Below, piece by piece: positions 1-10,063 of a DNA stretch of 64,000 bases. The notes beneath the pieces were generated by a model that saw only the letters and a list, made by a program, of their open reading frames with translations, searched no databases and was not told the DNA's origin. Position numbers and translations under genes: made by a program. The first letter of the stretch is position 1. Each line of letters begins with the position of its first letter. Origin of the DNA: Rs1 sp000416275 (lineage in GTDB: Bacteria > Pseudomonadota > Gammaproteobacteria > Pseudomonadales > Balneatricaceae); contig OZ251574.1 in the NCBI GenBank assembly GCA_965243635.1, positions 992,001-1,056,000 on the forward strand. The letters run 5' to 3'.

Positions 1-107
1 ACTGCACTATATTAGCGCAAGCTCTTGATTCTACAGCGGGTGTTTTTCAATTCCACTGTAGAACCAATATCTTACACTCTGTATCCACTTTGAAGTCAGG
101 GATTCAG
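1..107 (-). repeat. Family A MITE-like repeat, truncated by the window edge
   Basis: This is a partial copy in inverse orientation. It ends with a form of the inverted terminus (CTGAATCCCTGACTTCA read on the minus strand), and its body matches the copies at 21410 and 55646. A block found in the 160 bp copies is missing from the middle. The other end lies outside the window. Confidence 0.8.
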
Positions 108-538
108 CAATCTATAAGCAGTGGATTGTATATGTTTTTCAGTAACCTATAACTCTGGACAGATAAAAATCTGTATATCATACGACACAGTTAAGAATGA
201 AGTCATTATTAATCATAATTGAAAATTTAACACTAGACTGACTCAATTTTATGATTGATAATAACTGAACATAATAAATTAGGTGTCTGATTATGGCTTA
301 CATTTTAACAATTTAATTTTACTTCTGTGATCTAGATATTTTTGGTATCGCGACATTGACGTCTGCTGGCCCTTATTAATTTAGTCGTCATCCCGTCAAT
401 AACGGCCCAAGTAAAAAATCAGCACGCTCGCATACAGTTTGAATTTATAGCGTTTCCTGTGCCGCTGTTCTCATTTTATAGCATCGATAAGATGTTTTAA
501 ATTAGTCTGTATGCTTCATCAGACAGTTTTGGAACTCA
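108..538. other. Intergenic, no gene seen
   Basis: About 430 bases between the repeat and the GGDEF-EAL gene. The stretch is AT-rich and has no open frame with a convincing start, no clear terminator and no recognised RNA. It presumably holds the promoter of the downstream gene, but no strong -35/-10 pair stands out. Confidence 0.4.
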
Positions 539-3394
539 ATGAAATACCCGGACGCAAAGACTTTACTCGCCTACCAAATGCGAGGTTCTATCGGCATAGT
601 ACTGTTAATCATCACCGGCTTTTTTGGCCATTCAGTGCATAACCTCAACAGTGATCATCAAGCGCGTTTAGTCAACTTAGAGCAGGAGACCTACCAGCGA
701 CAAAAAGCTCACATTAAGAGTGAGATTGCCGCGGCCAAGAGCTATATCTCCTATATGAGTGACAGTGCCGAGCGGGAGCTTAAAAAGCAAGCTAAGGCCA
801 AGGTTGAACAGGCAATAGCAATTACCAGTGCCATCTATCTACAGCAGCGAGACCATTTAAGCGAAACGCAGTTAAAATTCTTAATCAAAGAGACCTTGCG
901 CTCGCAGCGATTTTTTGCGGGGCGCGGCTACTATTTCATCGCACAATTAAATGCCGACGATAGTTATAGCAACGTATTAAATGCGGTCGTCGGTATCGAC
1001 AGCGAACTTTTTCTATCAGCCCCGGCCAGAGTGGCTGGGCAGAGCGTGTTGCAATCGATACGAAACCCGGGCGGTGCGGGATTTGCTAAATACCAGTGGC
1101 CCAGCCCTGAAGACACTAGTATTTATCGTGATAAAATTACTTATAGTCAATTGTTCACTCCCTATGGATGGGTGATTGGCAGCGGTGATTATATCGATAG
1201 CTTTGCCAGTGACCTTCGTCAGAGTGCGCTGCAGAGGTTCGCCGATATTAAAATTGGTCAAGCTGGCTACATCTCTGTTATCGACAAGTCTGGAAAAATA
1301 TTACTCAACCCGGCCTTAGCCAATAAGTTTGGCAGCAGTGATTTCCCTGCTGCGCTAGGCAAAAAAACGCTGGCCAAGCTGTTGCGATTTTCCGAGTCGG
1401 GAGGGGGATTTATCAATTATGACTGGGAAAAATTAACTGGGGCTAAAGCCTCTAAAAAATTAGCACTAGTGGAATTTGTTAAAAATTACCACTGGATAAT
1501 TTTAGCGGGGGCTTATGATCCAACGCTAGATCGGCAATTTGCCACTAAAACCAAGTTGCTGCACGCCAGGGCTGAGCGACAGTTAGGGTTGCTCATCATC
1601 ACCTTAGTATTATCGTTACTGGCAGCTGTACCGCTTATATTTTTATTTGGTCGCTTCTATAAACGAGCATTTGCTCACTACCAAGCTAATATTGAAAGCC
1701 AGCAACAGCGCTTGCAGGACAATACTAAACAGTTAATTATCGCCGCACGCTTCTTTGAATCCTCTGCAGAGGGGATTTTAGTAACCAATCCAGAGCAAAA
1801 GATAATCGCCGTTAACCCCATCTGTTGCGCAACGACGGGCTATAGCGAAGCGGAGATAATAGGCAGCTCTCCCGCTCTATTTTCCTCGGGAAAAGAGAGC
1901 CCTGAATTCTATCAACAGATGTGGCAACAGATAAATGAAACGGGTAAATGGCAGGGAGAGATGTGTAATCAACGTAAAAACGGCGAGCTGTACCCGCAGT
2001 GGATTTCAATTTCATCCTGTCATGACGAGCAAGGTGATTTATTGAATTATATTGCTATTTTTAGTGATATAACGCAGAGCAAAGCAGCGGAAAGACAATT
2101 GCTCAATCTTGCTCAATACGATCCTCTAACCGAACTTGCCAACCGCAGACTACTGACCGAGCGAGTTGATCAGGCAATTAATTACTGTAATCGTGAGCAA
2201 AACCAACAGCTGGCATTAATGTTTATCGATCTTGACCGCTTCAAGAACATCAACGATTCACTGGGGCACGCTGTCGGCGACAAAGTACTGCAGATAACCG
2301 CACAACGCCTGCTGAAAACCTTTCGCAGCAGCGATACCGTCTGCCGGTTAGGTGGTGATGAATTTATTATTTTAGTCAGACACGCAGAAGCGGAAGCCGC
2401 AGCCACGCAACTGGCTAATCGAGTGTTAAAAGAATTGGCGGATCCTCTACATATCGAAGAATTAGACTTAGTAGTGACAACCAGTATCGGCATTGCACTC
2501 TACCCTGATAATGGTAAAGACTTTGGTACTTTGATGAAAAATGCCGATGCCGCGCTCTATCATGCCAAGAGCAAAGGGCGCAATAACTTCCAATTTTTCA
2601 CTGAGGATATGAATGTCCGCGCCCTGCATAAACTCAGTATTGAACGCGGCTTACGCAGCGCCCTTAAACACAGCGAATTCGAACTCTACTATCAAGCTCA
2701 GTACGACTTAGCCACGGGAGTTATCTGTGGTTGTGAGGCGTTATTGCGCTGGAACAGACCTAGTCAAGGCGTAGTCCCCCCCGACGAGTTTATCAGCATA
2801 GCGGAAGATACAGGAATTATTATCCCAATTGGTCGCTGGGTTTTAGAGCAAGCGTGTCGGCAGGCGATATGCTGGCAGCAGCGAGGGCTAATCGCCATTC
2901 CGATTGCCGTCAACGTTTCCAGTGCACAGTTTAATCAAGAGTTGGTTCCCAGTATTCTCGAAATATTAGCGGAGACAGGGCTAGACCCGAAGTGGTTGGT
3001 TATTGAAGTGACTGAAAGTGCGCTGATGGACGATCCGGAATTTACCCGTAAAGCTCTACTGGAATTACAGGCTGCAGGCATCGAAATCGCCCTAGATGAC
3101 TTTGGCACTGGCTATTCAAGCTTGGCCTATTTAAAGCGCTTCCCGATCAATAAACTGAAAATAGATCGGACTTTCATCAAAGGTTTGCCGGAAGATAAGG
3201 ATGACATTGCGCTGACCCGATCGATTATAGATATCGCCCGTAACTTGAATATGCTGACCATAGCCGAAGGGGTGGAAACAGAGCCGCAGCGGCTATTTTT
3301 AAGCGAGCTTGGCTGCTGCCAAATGCAGGGGTTTTTAAAGGCGAGGCCGCTGGCAAAGTCAGACTTTGAAAGCCAAATTTTACAGCAGTGCTAG
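539..3394 (+). CDS. Cache-PAS-GGDEF-EAL c-di-GMP signalling protein
   Basis: A membrane-bound sensor that probably makes and/or degrades cyclic di-GMP. In order, the 951 residues show a transmembrane helix (about 15-35), a periplasmic Cache-type sensor (about 60-340), a second helix (about 350-372), a PAS domain (about 400-515), a GGDEF domain and a C-terminal EAL domain. The cyclase motif RLGGDEF is intact and is preceded by RSSD at the usual inhibitory I-site distance. The EAL side keeps CEALLRW, EVTESALM and DDFGTGYSS, so both activities are possible. The ATG follows TTTTGGA. It stands alone on its strand. Domain calls are secure; the ligand and the net activity are unknown. Confidence 0.93.
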   Translation: MKYPDAKTLLAYQMRGSIGIVLLIITGFFGHSVHNLNSDHQARLVNLEQETYQRQKAHIKSEIAAAKSYISYMSDSAERELKKQAKAKVEQAIAITSAIYLQQRDHLSETQLKFLIKETLRSQRFFAGRGYYFIAQLNADDSYSNVLNAVVGIDSELFLSAPARVAGQSVLQSIRNPGGAGFAKYQWPSPEDTSIYRDKITYSQLFTPYGWVIGSGDYIDSFASDLRQSALQRFADIKIGQAGYISVIDKSGKILLNPALANKFGSSDFPAALGKKTLAKLLRFSESGGGFINYDWEKLTGAKASKKLALVEFVKNYHWIILAGAYDPTLDRQFATKTKLLHARAERQLGLLIITLVLSLLAAVPLIFLFGRFYKRAFAHYQANIESQQQRLQDNTKQLIIAARFFESSAEGILVTNPEQKIIAVNPICCATTGYSEAEIIGSSPALFSSGKESPEFYQQMWQQINETGKWQGEMCNQRKNGELYPQWISISSCHDEQGDLLNYIAIFSDITQSKAAERQLLNLAQYDPLTELANRRLLTERVDQAINYCNREQNQQLALMFIDLDRFKNINDSLGHAVGDKVLQITAQRLLKTFRSSDTVCRLGGDEFIILVRHAEAEAAATQLANRVLKELADPLHIEELDLVVTTSIGIALYPDNGKDFGTLMKNADAALYHAKSKGRNNFQFFTEDMNVRALHKLSIERGLRSALKHSEFELYYQAQYDLATGVICGCEALLRWNRPSQGVVPPDEFISIAEDTGIIIPIGRWVLEQACRQAICWQQRGLIAIPIAVNVSSAQFNQELVPSILEILAETGLDPKWLVIEVTESALMDDPEFTRKALLELQAAGIEIALDDFGTGYSSLAYLKRFPINKLKIDRTFIKGLPEDKDDIALTRSIIDIARNLNMLTIAEGVETEPQRLFLSELGCCQMQGFLKARPLAKSDFESQILQQC

Positions 3395-3522
3395 TTTGAT
3401 CGCTCTCTTGGACAATCTCTAAATTATCAAAAAATAGTTGATTACTTGAGTTATATTGTCACGAAGGGGGCTTGCGCCAGTGGTTAAAAATAAGCCGACA
3501 GTACACGATCAATATGGAGTAC

Positions 3523-4077
3523 TTACAGCGGCTGTTTTTTGTGATACTCGTTTACCATTAGACCATAAATATGGTGACTGACTATGTTGCCGTGTAAATT
3601 CTCTGAGTTTCTTATGCTACCTTCTAACTTAAACCCAAGTCTTTCGCAGATCTTTTGACTAGCTAGGTTTTCAGAGGCTGTTCTAATCTCAATTTTTTGC
3701 ATCGCTAAAGTTGTAAAAGCATAATCGATCAAGCAGCGACAAGATTTAGTGACTATTCCCCGTCCCTGGTACTCAGCTGAAATCCAATAGCCAATGATTA
3801 CCTTTTTAAGCTGAGTATCGATTACATTGTATGTGATTACCCCAATCAGCTGGCCGTGGTATTTAATACCACAGGCCATCTCGGTATTTTCCGCGAGGCC
3901 TATCAGACAAGCTTTGATAAATTTATTAGTGTCATCTGCGCTTTTTGTGGCAGGGGGCCAGACCATCCACTGCTGTAAATAGCTACGGTTTTGATCAATT
4001 AAATTAAACAGTTCCTCGGCATCGCTCTGCATCAAGAGTTGCAAACTTAATTTATCTGCTACTACTTTACTGAACAT
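3523..4077 (-). CDS. GNAT N-acetyltransferase, RimJ/RimL-like
   Basis: A 184-residue acetyltransferase of the GNAT fold that would use acetyl-CoA to acetylate a protein N-terminus or a small amine. The acetyl-CoA loop is visible as the EYQGRGIVTKSCR segment (residues about 103-115). The later ENLASQKICERLGFKLEG stretch is the classic RimJ/RimL signature. The ATG has a good ribosome site (AGGGGAG, about 7 bases upstream). Length is normal for the family. The substrate cannot be told from sequence, and the neighbours give no clue. Confidence 0.88.
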   Translation of the reverse strand: MFSKVVADKLSLQLLMQSDAEELFNLIDQNRSYLQQWMVWPPATKSADDTNKFIKACLIGLAENTEMACGIKYHGQLIGVITYNVIDTQLKKVIIGYWISAEYQGRGIVTKSCRCLIDYAFTTLAMQKIEIRTASENLASQKICERLGFKLEGSIRNSENLHGNIVSHHIYGLMVNEYHKKQPL

Positions 4078-4190
4078 CGCATGCTCCCCTTAAAAAATAA
4101 CACTCTCATAAGCCGTGGATCAACACTTTATCCTCTAGATGCAGCCACTTAATCAAAATTTTTCTATCGTGGGGCTTGTTCAGAGTCTCC

Positions 4191-4703
4191 TTAGGGAAGC
4201 TTTATAGACTGAATGCTGTTGCGCAGTGCTGTTTCATACTTGGCAAAGTCTTCTTTTGTGGAACTGAAGTTAAAAATAAGCATTTGCTTGCCATAGCTAG
4301 TGAGTAGCATAATATTGTAAATATCGGTATCAATTGCATTTGAGGTCATCTCTAGAAATAGCCATTTTTTACCTGATAGTTCAATAATCTCGCGCTTTTT
4401 CCATTCAATCCCAGGAATGACCCGATCAAAGGTCTTCTTGAAATGCTTCATTACCGCAGATAGAGGGACCGTTGATATATCATTAGGTTTGAGGTCGAAG
4501 GCGATTGTAGTGGATGCTGATTTATTACCTACTACCCATTTAGGTGCATTTTTTTGTGGCCACTTAATATCAATAATTTGTTGAGCTACCGGTTGAAACT
4601 CATCCGGAGCATCAAATGAAATACCACTGTCAGAGATACTAATTGCCTGCGCCATAGATGCGAGCGAAAAAGTCAGCATCATAAAGCCTAATAAAAATTT
4701 CAT
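4191..4703 (-). CDS. Small secreted protein of unknown function
   Basis: I do not recognise a named family. The 170-residue product starts with a clear signal peptide (MKFLLGFMMLTFSLASMAQA), so it is probably periplasmic or exported. The mature part has no cysteine or metal motif. It shows alternating hydrophobic strands and a C-terminal region about residues 130-170 that resembles small periplasmic beta-sandwich proteins. The ATG is preceded by TAGGAAT at good spacing. It lies close to the GNAT gene on the same strand (about 113 bases), so co-transcription is possible. Function is open. Confidence 0.8.
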   Translation of the reverse strand: MKFLLGFMMLTFSLASMAQAISISDSGISFDAPDEFQPVAQQIIDIKWPQKNAPKWVVGNKSASTTIAFDLKPNDISTVPLSAVMKHFKKTFDRVIPGIEWKKREIIELSGKKWLFLEMTSNAIDTDIYNIMLLTSYGKQMLIFNFSSTKEDFAKYETALRNSIQSIKLP

Positions 4704-5078
4704 TGCAGATTCCTACAGAGTTAACACAGCGATATTTTGGCTGTGCATAAAAAGTTTGAGTGCATTGTTTGAGCACAGCTAAGGGATCAATCTGACAGAC
4801 TCAACTACGGCTCAGTGACTGCTAATATACGATTAAATGTCTGATTTTTTTATTGACAGCGACTCTATCTAAATTAGTGACATAACATGTTACACATGAT
4901 CTTAACTAGAAAAGTCACCCAGCAATTACAGTCCGCTTTTCGAAATATTTTCAGATCCCTAAAACCTCTATGGTTCACAAATGGCAGGGCTTTTTAAAAA
5001 TACAGTTTGGTTGAAATGCAGGCAAAATTTAAGGGTGCACTGCACACCCTTTAAGTGATGCGTTTCGGAAAATCCCTT
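4704..5078. other. Intergenic; dld terminator and promoter region of the secreted-protein gene
   Basis: About 375 bases without a gene. It contains the hairpin described at 5031-5051 and AT-rich sequence that probably carries the promoter of the secreted-protein gene. Nothing else was recognised. Confidence 0.4.
5031..5051 (-). terminator. Probable rho-independent terminator of dld
   Basis: AAGGGTG and CACCCTT form a 7-bp stem with a 7-base loop just past the dld stop. On the minus strand the stem is followed by a short AAATTTT tail. The tail is weak, so confidence is moderate. Confidence 0.5.
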
Positions 5079-6791
5079 TTAATCCTTTCCCGCAGCCCAA
5101 TGCTTACACTTGGTTGTCTTGCCAATGCCAGGATTGAAAGAGTTAGTCGGATCTAAGCGTCGGTAAAAAGATTTTAACGCATCTTTGGCAAAATACTCGT
5201 GCCCAACATTATGCTCGGCGGGGTATTCGGCGCCTCTCGCGTCAAAAGTCGCCAATATTTTGTTCTTCAGCGCTTTGGCATCGACGCCTTTTTTGAGAAT
5301 ATAGTTTTGGTGCATTACGTGGCAGAATAAATGCCCGTAGTAAATTTTAACCGCGATCAGATCGTCAATTTCTGGCGGCAGCGTTTCAAACCACTCTTTC
5401 TCGTTGCGTGGAAAGGCCACATCAATGGTCATTAACGCCCCTAGCTCTTTAGCGTGCATGACCTGGTAGCGGCCAATCGCGCCGCCGGCAACAAAGCGAT
5501 GTAAGATCGCTTTGTCTCCTTCCTCCGGCGTACATTCGAAGTAGTTACCCTCATTTTTGGCAAAGAACTCCGCTAGATAAGCGCGGCCTTCATCAACCCC
5601 ATCGCCACTCATTTCAACGATCCAGTGATGTTGATACAAGTCTCGGTATTGATCCATTCTTTTCGGTAAATGGCTGGGCCATAAATAGCTTAAATACTGC
5701 ATCCCAATATCAGAGATTTTGCTCGGTAAAAATTTGAAGTTGGCTGCAACGCGATCGACATAACGCTTTATGGCGAACATTTTAGGGATATATTTTGAGC
5801 CGAGTTTATCGATCACCAGAAAAGTGTCTTTACCGTATTTTTTGGCAGCATCGTAACAGTCGCGGTGTAGGTACTCACCGGAGACCGGCAAGTTTTTAAA
5901 GCTGCCGAGCATGTCGCGGCGTATCTGTGCCAGTACTTGGGCATCATTGGTACCAATGTAAAATACTTGCTGTCTTTTAGGTATTGGGTAAGTGTCTATA
6001 CGCACTGCAAATACCGCCAGCTTACCGGCGCTGCCTGAGGCTTCATAGAGACGACGGCCGTCGTTATTGAATCGTGACGGGGTGTCGGCATCTATATCTC
6101 GAACTCGCTGCTGATATTCTTGATCAGAAGCGTGCCCAGTAGGCGTGCCCACATCTTTAGCGGTGTAATTTTGCTGTTGTAAGTTAGTCAAAATTTGTTC
6201 TGGCGTGTCACCTAGTTCAATACCTAAGTTATTGATCAACGATAACTTTCCCTGCGCATCAAGTTGTGCGTAGATAGCTAACTCAGTGTAGGCTGGCCCC
6301 CGTTGTACGAGTGCGCCACCAGAGTTGTTGCAAATACCGCCGACAATAGAGGCGCCGATACAGGAAGAGCCGATCACCGAATGTGGCTCGCGTCCGTGCG
6401 GCTTTAGTAAATCTTCTAAGCCAAACAAAGTGCTGCCTGCCAGACCGACAATTTGCTCGGCGTTGTTGATCAATTGAATCTCGCTGATTCGCATCGTGGA
6501 GATGATAACGATAGGCCGGTCATAATTGTTACCGTCGGGAGTTGATCCGCCAGTCAAACCGGTGTTAGCCGCCTGCATAATGACAGCGATATCGGCGGCC
6601 ACGCAAGCTTCAAGTAACTGCCAAATTTGATACAAAGTAGCAGGCCTGACCACTGCTAGTGCCGCACCGGAGCCAAAGCGAAAGCCCTTGCAGAAAGGTT
6701 GCATTTTTGTAGCATCGGTCAAGGTGAACTTCGCGCCGACCACCGTCTGCAAGGTTTGAATAAGGGAGCTGTTTTTAGAGTTGCCAGTCAT
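5079..6791 (-). CDS. dld: Quinone-dependent D-lactate dehydrogenase
   Basis: A membrane-associated FAD enzyme that oxidises D-lactate to pyruvate and passes electrons to quinone. The 570 residues match the E. coli Dld length (about 571). The FAD-binding PCMH domain fills roughly residues 35-215, including the segment IMQAANTGLTGGSTPDG and the SSCIGASIVGGICNNSGG loop. A membrane-binding and cap region characteristic of Dld follows to the C-terminus. The start is an ATG in good context. It has no obvious operon partner. No lactate permease is adjacent. Confidence 0.95.
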   Translation of the reverse strand: MTGNSKNSSLIQTLQTVVGAKFTLTDATKMQPFCKGFRFGSGAALAVVRPATLYQIWQLLEACVAADIAVIMQAANTGLTGGSTPDGNNYDRPIVIISTMRISEIQLINNAEQIVGLAGSTLFGLEDLLKPHGREPHSVIGSSCIGASIVGGICNNSGGALVQRGPAYTELAIYAQLDAQGKLSLINNLGIELGDTPEQILTNLQQQNYTAKDVGTPTGHASDQEYQQRVRDIDADTPSRFNNDGRRLYEASGSAGKLAVFAVRIDTYPIPKRQQVFYIGTNDAQVLAQIRRDMLGSFKNLPVSGEYLHRDCYDAAKKYGKDTFLVIDKLGSKYIPKMFAIKRYVDRVAANFKFLPSKISDIGMQYLSYLWPSHLPKRMDQYRDLYQHHWIVEMSGDGVDEGRAYLAEFFAKNEGNYFECTPEEGDKAILHRFVAGGAIGRYQVMHAKELGALMTIDVAFPRNEKEWFETLPPEIDDLIAVKIYYGHLFCHVMHQNYILKKGVDAKALKNKILATFDARGAEYPAEHNVGHEYFAKDALKSFYRRLDPTNSFNPGIGKTTKCKHWAAGKD

Positions 6792-7180
6792 TTAAAATCT
6801 CAATTAAATCAGTGAATATAGGTCAGTAAATAAAGGTCAGTTACCAGTGCGCGTAAGTATACCCCAATGCTTGGCTGGAATGAATATTACGCTCTTTAGC
6901 GAGTCATGTTTTAGGCGGTTAATAGCTGCTTGGATAAGTTCAAATAGTGCGCAGCCTCTGAGTTAATTACACTTTGAAAGCCGATAAAAAATTAATATAT
7001 TTTAAAATCAGTGCCAAAAACAAGTTGTCTAAAGTTGGCTGAGGAATTCGACGATCGGCAAAGCTTAATAAAAGCGGCTGCCAGAGGCGAGCATCGGGCG
7101 GGGACAAATTGCATTGTCGGTTCACTTATTCAAACCTCACGTCATCAGAGATAACCCATTACCTAAGGGAATTATAGAGT
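6792..7180. other. Intergenic, no gene seen
   Basis: About 390 bases between dld and a family B repeat. It should hold the dld promoter. I see no open frame, RNA or strong hairpin that I can support. Confidence 0.35.
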
Positions 7181-7284
7181 GAGACCTCTGCATAACTTAC
7201 CCAAAGTGAGGGGCACACTGACTCCGCTATCTCACGGGTTTTTGCCTTGTCTTGCCTTCACTCGTAACGTTATGCAGAGGTCGC
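7181..7284. repeat. Family B MITE-like repeat (about 104 bp)
   Basis: It starts with GAGACCTCTGCATAA and ends with the inverse TTATGCAGAGGTC followed by a degenerate GC. Part of the usual interior is missing. No target duplication can be recognised around this copy, so it may be old. A 74-codon open frame over it is not considered a gene. Confidence 0.8.
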
Positions 7285-7623
7285 ATGAGATTAAAAGCAA
7301 CGAATTCGACGGAGAGAATCGAGTTTCATTTAGAAAAAACGCAACGACACACCACGGATATTCTCCAGTGCTTGGAGGATCATACCAGTTAGGAGGCTGT
7401 TGAAAAAGGTACCCAACAATAGTAGGGCGATTGGGTATACAGCTCGCTTTAGCTGACCCGAAGGGTTTTAATCAAAGCAGGCTAAATAGCGGAGTCAGCG
7501 CTCCCTTTTAAGGACTGCTGAACAGGTCCCGCATCTAGTGAATAGCTCATATGTAAGGAAACGCCGCGTAATGACAAGTCCTTACCAAGTATTCTACTGG
7601 AGGAGAGCTAAAAAAAACTGCTA
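7285..7623. other. Intergenic with an eroded repeat end
   Basis: About 340 bases, no supported gene. Around 7519-7550 it contains a degenerate copy of a short dispersed motif (roughly GGAnnnCTGAAYAGGTC) seen in several other gaps of this window. Confidence 0.35.
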
Positions 7624-8133
7624 TCACAGCGAATTCGGCACCTGTTTTTCTCCATGCACAGCAACTTGATTTACGATATATTCAATAGCTGGTTCGTTCA
7701 GACAGCTATTAGATAGATAATTAGCCCCTTTGGAGTGGCGAATAATTAGCCCTAACTCGGTTTTTTCTAACGCGGCAATACTCTGCCATTGAATAGTTTT
7801 ATTAACGTACTCTGAGCTATTGTTAATACCAATTCCATTGACTAACATAGTGACTTTGCTCTTGTAGGATTTACCAAACATCTGTCGCCACAGCCACCAA
7901 GTTTTTCGATAGTGAGTACTAAATACTTCTAATATGCCAAGTGTCATCACAAAAAAGGCAATGTATTCGCTGACTAGATTAAAGATCAGCAGGCAAGCAC
8001 CAAACAGCAGCGAGATAATCGCTCGTTTATAATCCATAATAGAGATATCTACCGCGACAGATTGCTCAAAGCACTCACTTAAATGCGCCTTGCTGAGAGT
8101 AAAAGTTGTGCTGTAGGAATAAGCTTCTGACAT
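7624..8133 (-). CDS. YcxB-like small membrane protein
   Basis: A 169-residue protein with two adjacent transmembrane helices (about residues 35-75) and soluble segments on both sides. The layout and the C-terminal pattern WQSIAALEKTELGLIIRH resemble the YcxB family, whose function is not established. The frame extends to a GTG at 8145. The ATG at 8133 is preferred because GGAG sits at good distance before it. It is monocistronic. Family assignment is moderate; the biochemical role is unknown. Confidence 0.72.
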   Translation of the reverse strand: MSEAYSYSTTFTLSKAHLSECFEQSVAVDISIMDYKRAIISLLFGACLLIFNLVSEYIAFFVMTLGILEVFSTHYRKTWWLWRQMFGKSYKSKVTMLVNGIGINNSSEYVNKTIQWQSIAALEKTELGLIIRHSKGANYLSNSCLNEPAIEYIVNQVAVHGEKQVPNSL

Positions 8134-8364
8134 GTCGTGCTCCACGATTAATGCAACGCAGTATTTTATACAAGAGTAACGACGAGCGACACTCCTTTTT
8201 ATCGCACCGAGCCCACTGTAAAGTTTTTACAGCGTCCATCACTGCAAACACTCCCCAAAATGACTAAACTCTGAAATAGTCACTTCCATGAGGCACTTAC
8301 GGTTGAGCATAAACTATAAATTTAAACTTAGATTAGTGCGCCTCTGGTAGGGGGAAAGTTTTAG
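8134..8364. other. Intergenic, small hairpin only
   Basis: A stretch of about 230 bases. It has a short perfect stem (CTGTAAA/TTTACAG, 8217-8233) without a clear T-run. Nothing else is supported. Confidence 0.3.
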
Positions 8365-8393
8365 CCTGAATCAGTGACTTCACTGCACCATAT
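8365..8393 (-). repeat. Family A repeat, left piece of a copy split by IS66
   Basis: CCTGAATCAGTGACTTCA and the adjoining bases match a family A end. The copy stops at the target site CACCATAT (8386-8393) and resumes after the insertion sequence at 10341. It is inverse to the copies at 21410 and 55646. Confidence 0.9.
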
Positions 8394-8446
8394 GTAACTT
8401 CTCAATAACACGGGGCAATCTACTATAGCTTACGCCAATTAAAGCC

Positions 8447-10063
8447 CTAGTCAGCGGCTACTTCTCGACGAATTAATTCTGCCAATGGGGGGATATCCCC
8501 AATCCCAGAATTTCTATCCAATATATAGTCCCAAAATGACACACCAAGCTTTCGACAAGTCTTTTTTAGACTGGAAAATGTATCTCGGCACTCTCTTCCA
8601 ACATCACTGCGAGTACCTCCACTGATCTTTCTCTTTTTTACGAAATCCCTGATATCTGTTTCACTACCATTGGTATGTAAGGGAATTTCAGGACGTGCTA
8701 ATACTCGCAGTAATTTCGCTTTGTTTTTGTAGATCCGCTTGAGCAATTGGTTTAAAGACTCATAACGTGTTCGCTGCGTAAAAATCTCGTCAAAAAAAGT
8801 CTCCAGCGCGGCTTTCTGATCGGAACCTGGCTGGACTTTATACGTTTTTAGGCCTCGATATAAATCCCAAATTTCACCGCGTACTTTCGCTATATCCTCT
8901 CGGTGCCATTCGTTTAACGGCAGCATTGTGTGTACCAAACGCTCAGTATGAATCCAGCACAATGCGTGCTGCAGAATATTGAACTGACCCGCCCCGTCAC
9001 TGAGTATGACTAAGTTCTGGCACCGGTTTTGATGCTGCACATTACCAAGTAAAGCGCCTTCCGTCGCAATACGACGGTGGCGCGCCGAGTTGATTCCCTG
9101 CTCATCAAGATGCTCCTCCCAACGCAGGGCATTAGCAAAATGCGACAAGCCACTCTCTAAGAGAAGCTTTAGTGGGACATGCGGTAATTTTTGATCTACC
9201 CAGTAAGACTCAGCGTGATGATTAATACGATAACTTTTATCCCCCGCACAGAGCAATTCCAAAAAATTAACCCTACTCTTAGAGCCTGTCGATTCAAACC
9301 AAGCAAAATACTCGTTGCCTATTTGAGTGACATAACCGTTGACCCCTTTATGGCGAGCACCTGAATCGTCAACAGTGACATAATCGGACAAAGCTAAACC
9401 CGCTTTTAAAATGTCGTTCTTTTCCTGATGAAATTGAGATTTTCCCTCGGATAAAAGGCGATTGATTTGACCGGCGGAGATATCAATCCCCCATTCTCGC
9501 AGTTGCTCTAGCAATAGAGGTTGGGTGACATGACAGTGATGGTGTTGATAAAGGACATAGCTGAGTAAATAAGGACCGTAATGCAGCCCGTTCAATTCTT
9601 TAGGTAATTTAGCGGTGAGGGTTTGGCCGTCTGGTGTGACATAACGGGCGAGACGATAACGGGTGTTTTTTGTGCCAATAACCAACTCCTGAACAATAAA
9701 ATCCCGGTATCCTTTAAAGCGAGCTCCTGGAGGGATACCGTCTTGCGGTTGAACCACTTGATCGTCATGGATAGTTAGATTCACATTTTTAGAGCGTTTC
9801 TTTGAGCCTGGCCGCTTTTTGTTTTCTGTCGATACTGAATCATCGCCCGTCGATTTATCTGTTTCTTTGTCCAAGTTACTTGGTTTGAAAGTGGGCCGTT
9901 TTTTCTGCTTTTTTAGTACGCGCACTTCATCTTTGAGCAGCTCGATCTCTTCGGCTTGCTGCTGAATACTTTGAAAGCATTGCTCTACTATCAGTAGTAA
10001 GCTTTTGACTACCGGAGTTTGTTCACTTTCTGGAATATCAGGTAAAGTAGGGAGTTTTTTCAA
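8447..10063 (-). CDS. IS66 family transposase (TnpC type)
   Basis: An intact 538-residue DDE transposase that should catalyse transposition of the element carrying it. The N-terminal 50 residues form a coiled coil (leucine-zipper-like). A basic linker and a central IS66 catalytic domain follow. Likely acidic residues are the D of VTVDDSGARHKG, the D of VILSDGAG and the E of HTNGSETDIRDF. The region after the last motif (KKRKISGGTRSD) is the conserved IS66 C-terminus. No frameshift is seen, and the perfect target duplication suggests a fairly recent insertion. Confidence 0.95.
   Translation of the reverse strand: MKKLPTLPDIPESEQTPVVKSLLLIVEQCFQSIQQQAEEIELLKDEVRVLKKQKKRPTFKPSNLDKETDKSTGDDSVSTENKKRPGSKKRSKNVNLTIHDDQVVQPQDGIPPGARFKGYRDFIVQELVIGTKNTRYRLARYVTPDGQTLTAKLPKELNGLHYGPYLLSYVLYQHHHCHVTQPLLLEQLREWGIDISAGQINRLLSEGKSQFHQEKNDILKAGLALSDYVTVDDSGARHKGVNGYVTQIGNEYFAWFESTGSKSRVNFLELLCAGDKSYRINHHAESYWVDQKLPHVPLKLLLESGLSHFANALRWEEHLDEQGINSARHRRIATEGALLGNVQHQNRCQNLVILSDGAGQFNILQHALCWIHTERLVHTMLPLNEWHREDIAKVRGEIWDLYRGLKTYKVQPGSDQKAALETFFDEIFTQRTRYESLNQLLKRIYKNKAKLLRVLARPEIPLHTNGSETDIRDFVKKRKISGGTRSDVGRECRDTFSSLKKTCRKLGVSFWDYILDRNSGIGDIPPLAELIRREVAAD

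Noticed and set aside
7179..7403. 74-codon open frame starting at the family B copy
   Set aside because: It begins in the repeat end and runs into unrelated sequence; no ribosome site or family match.
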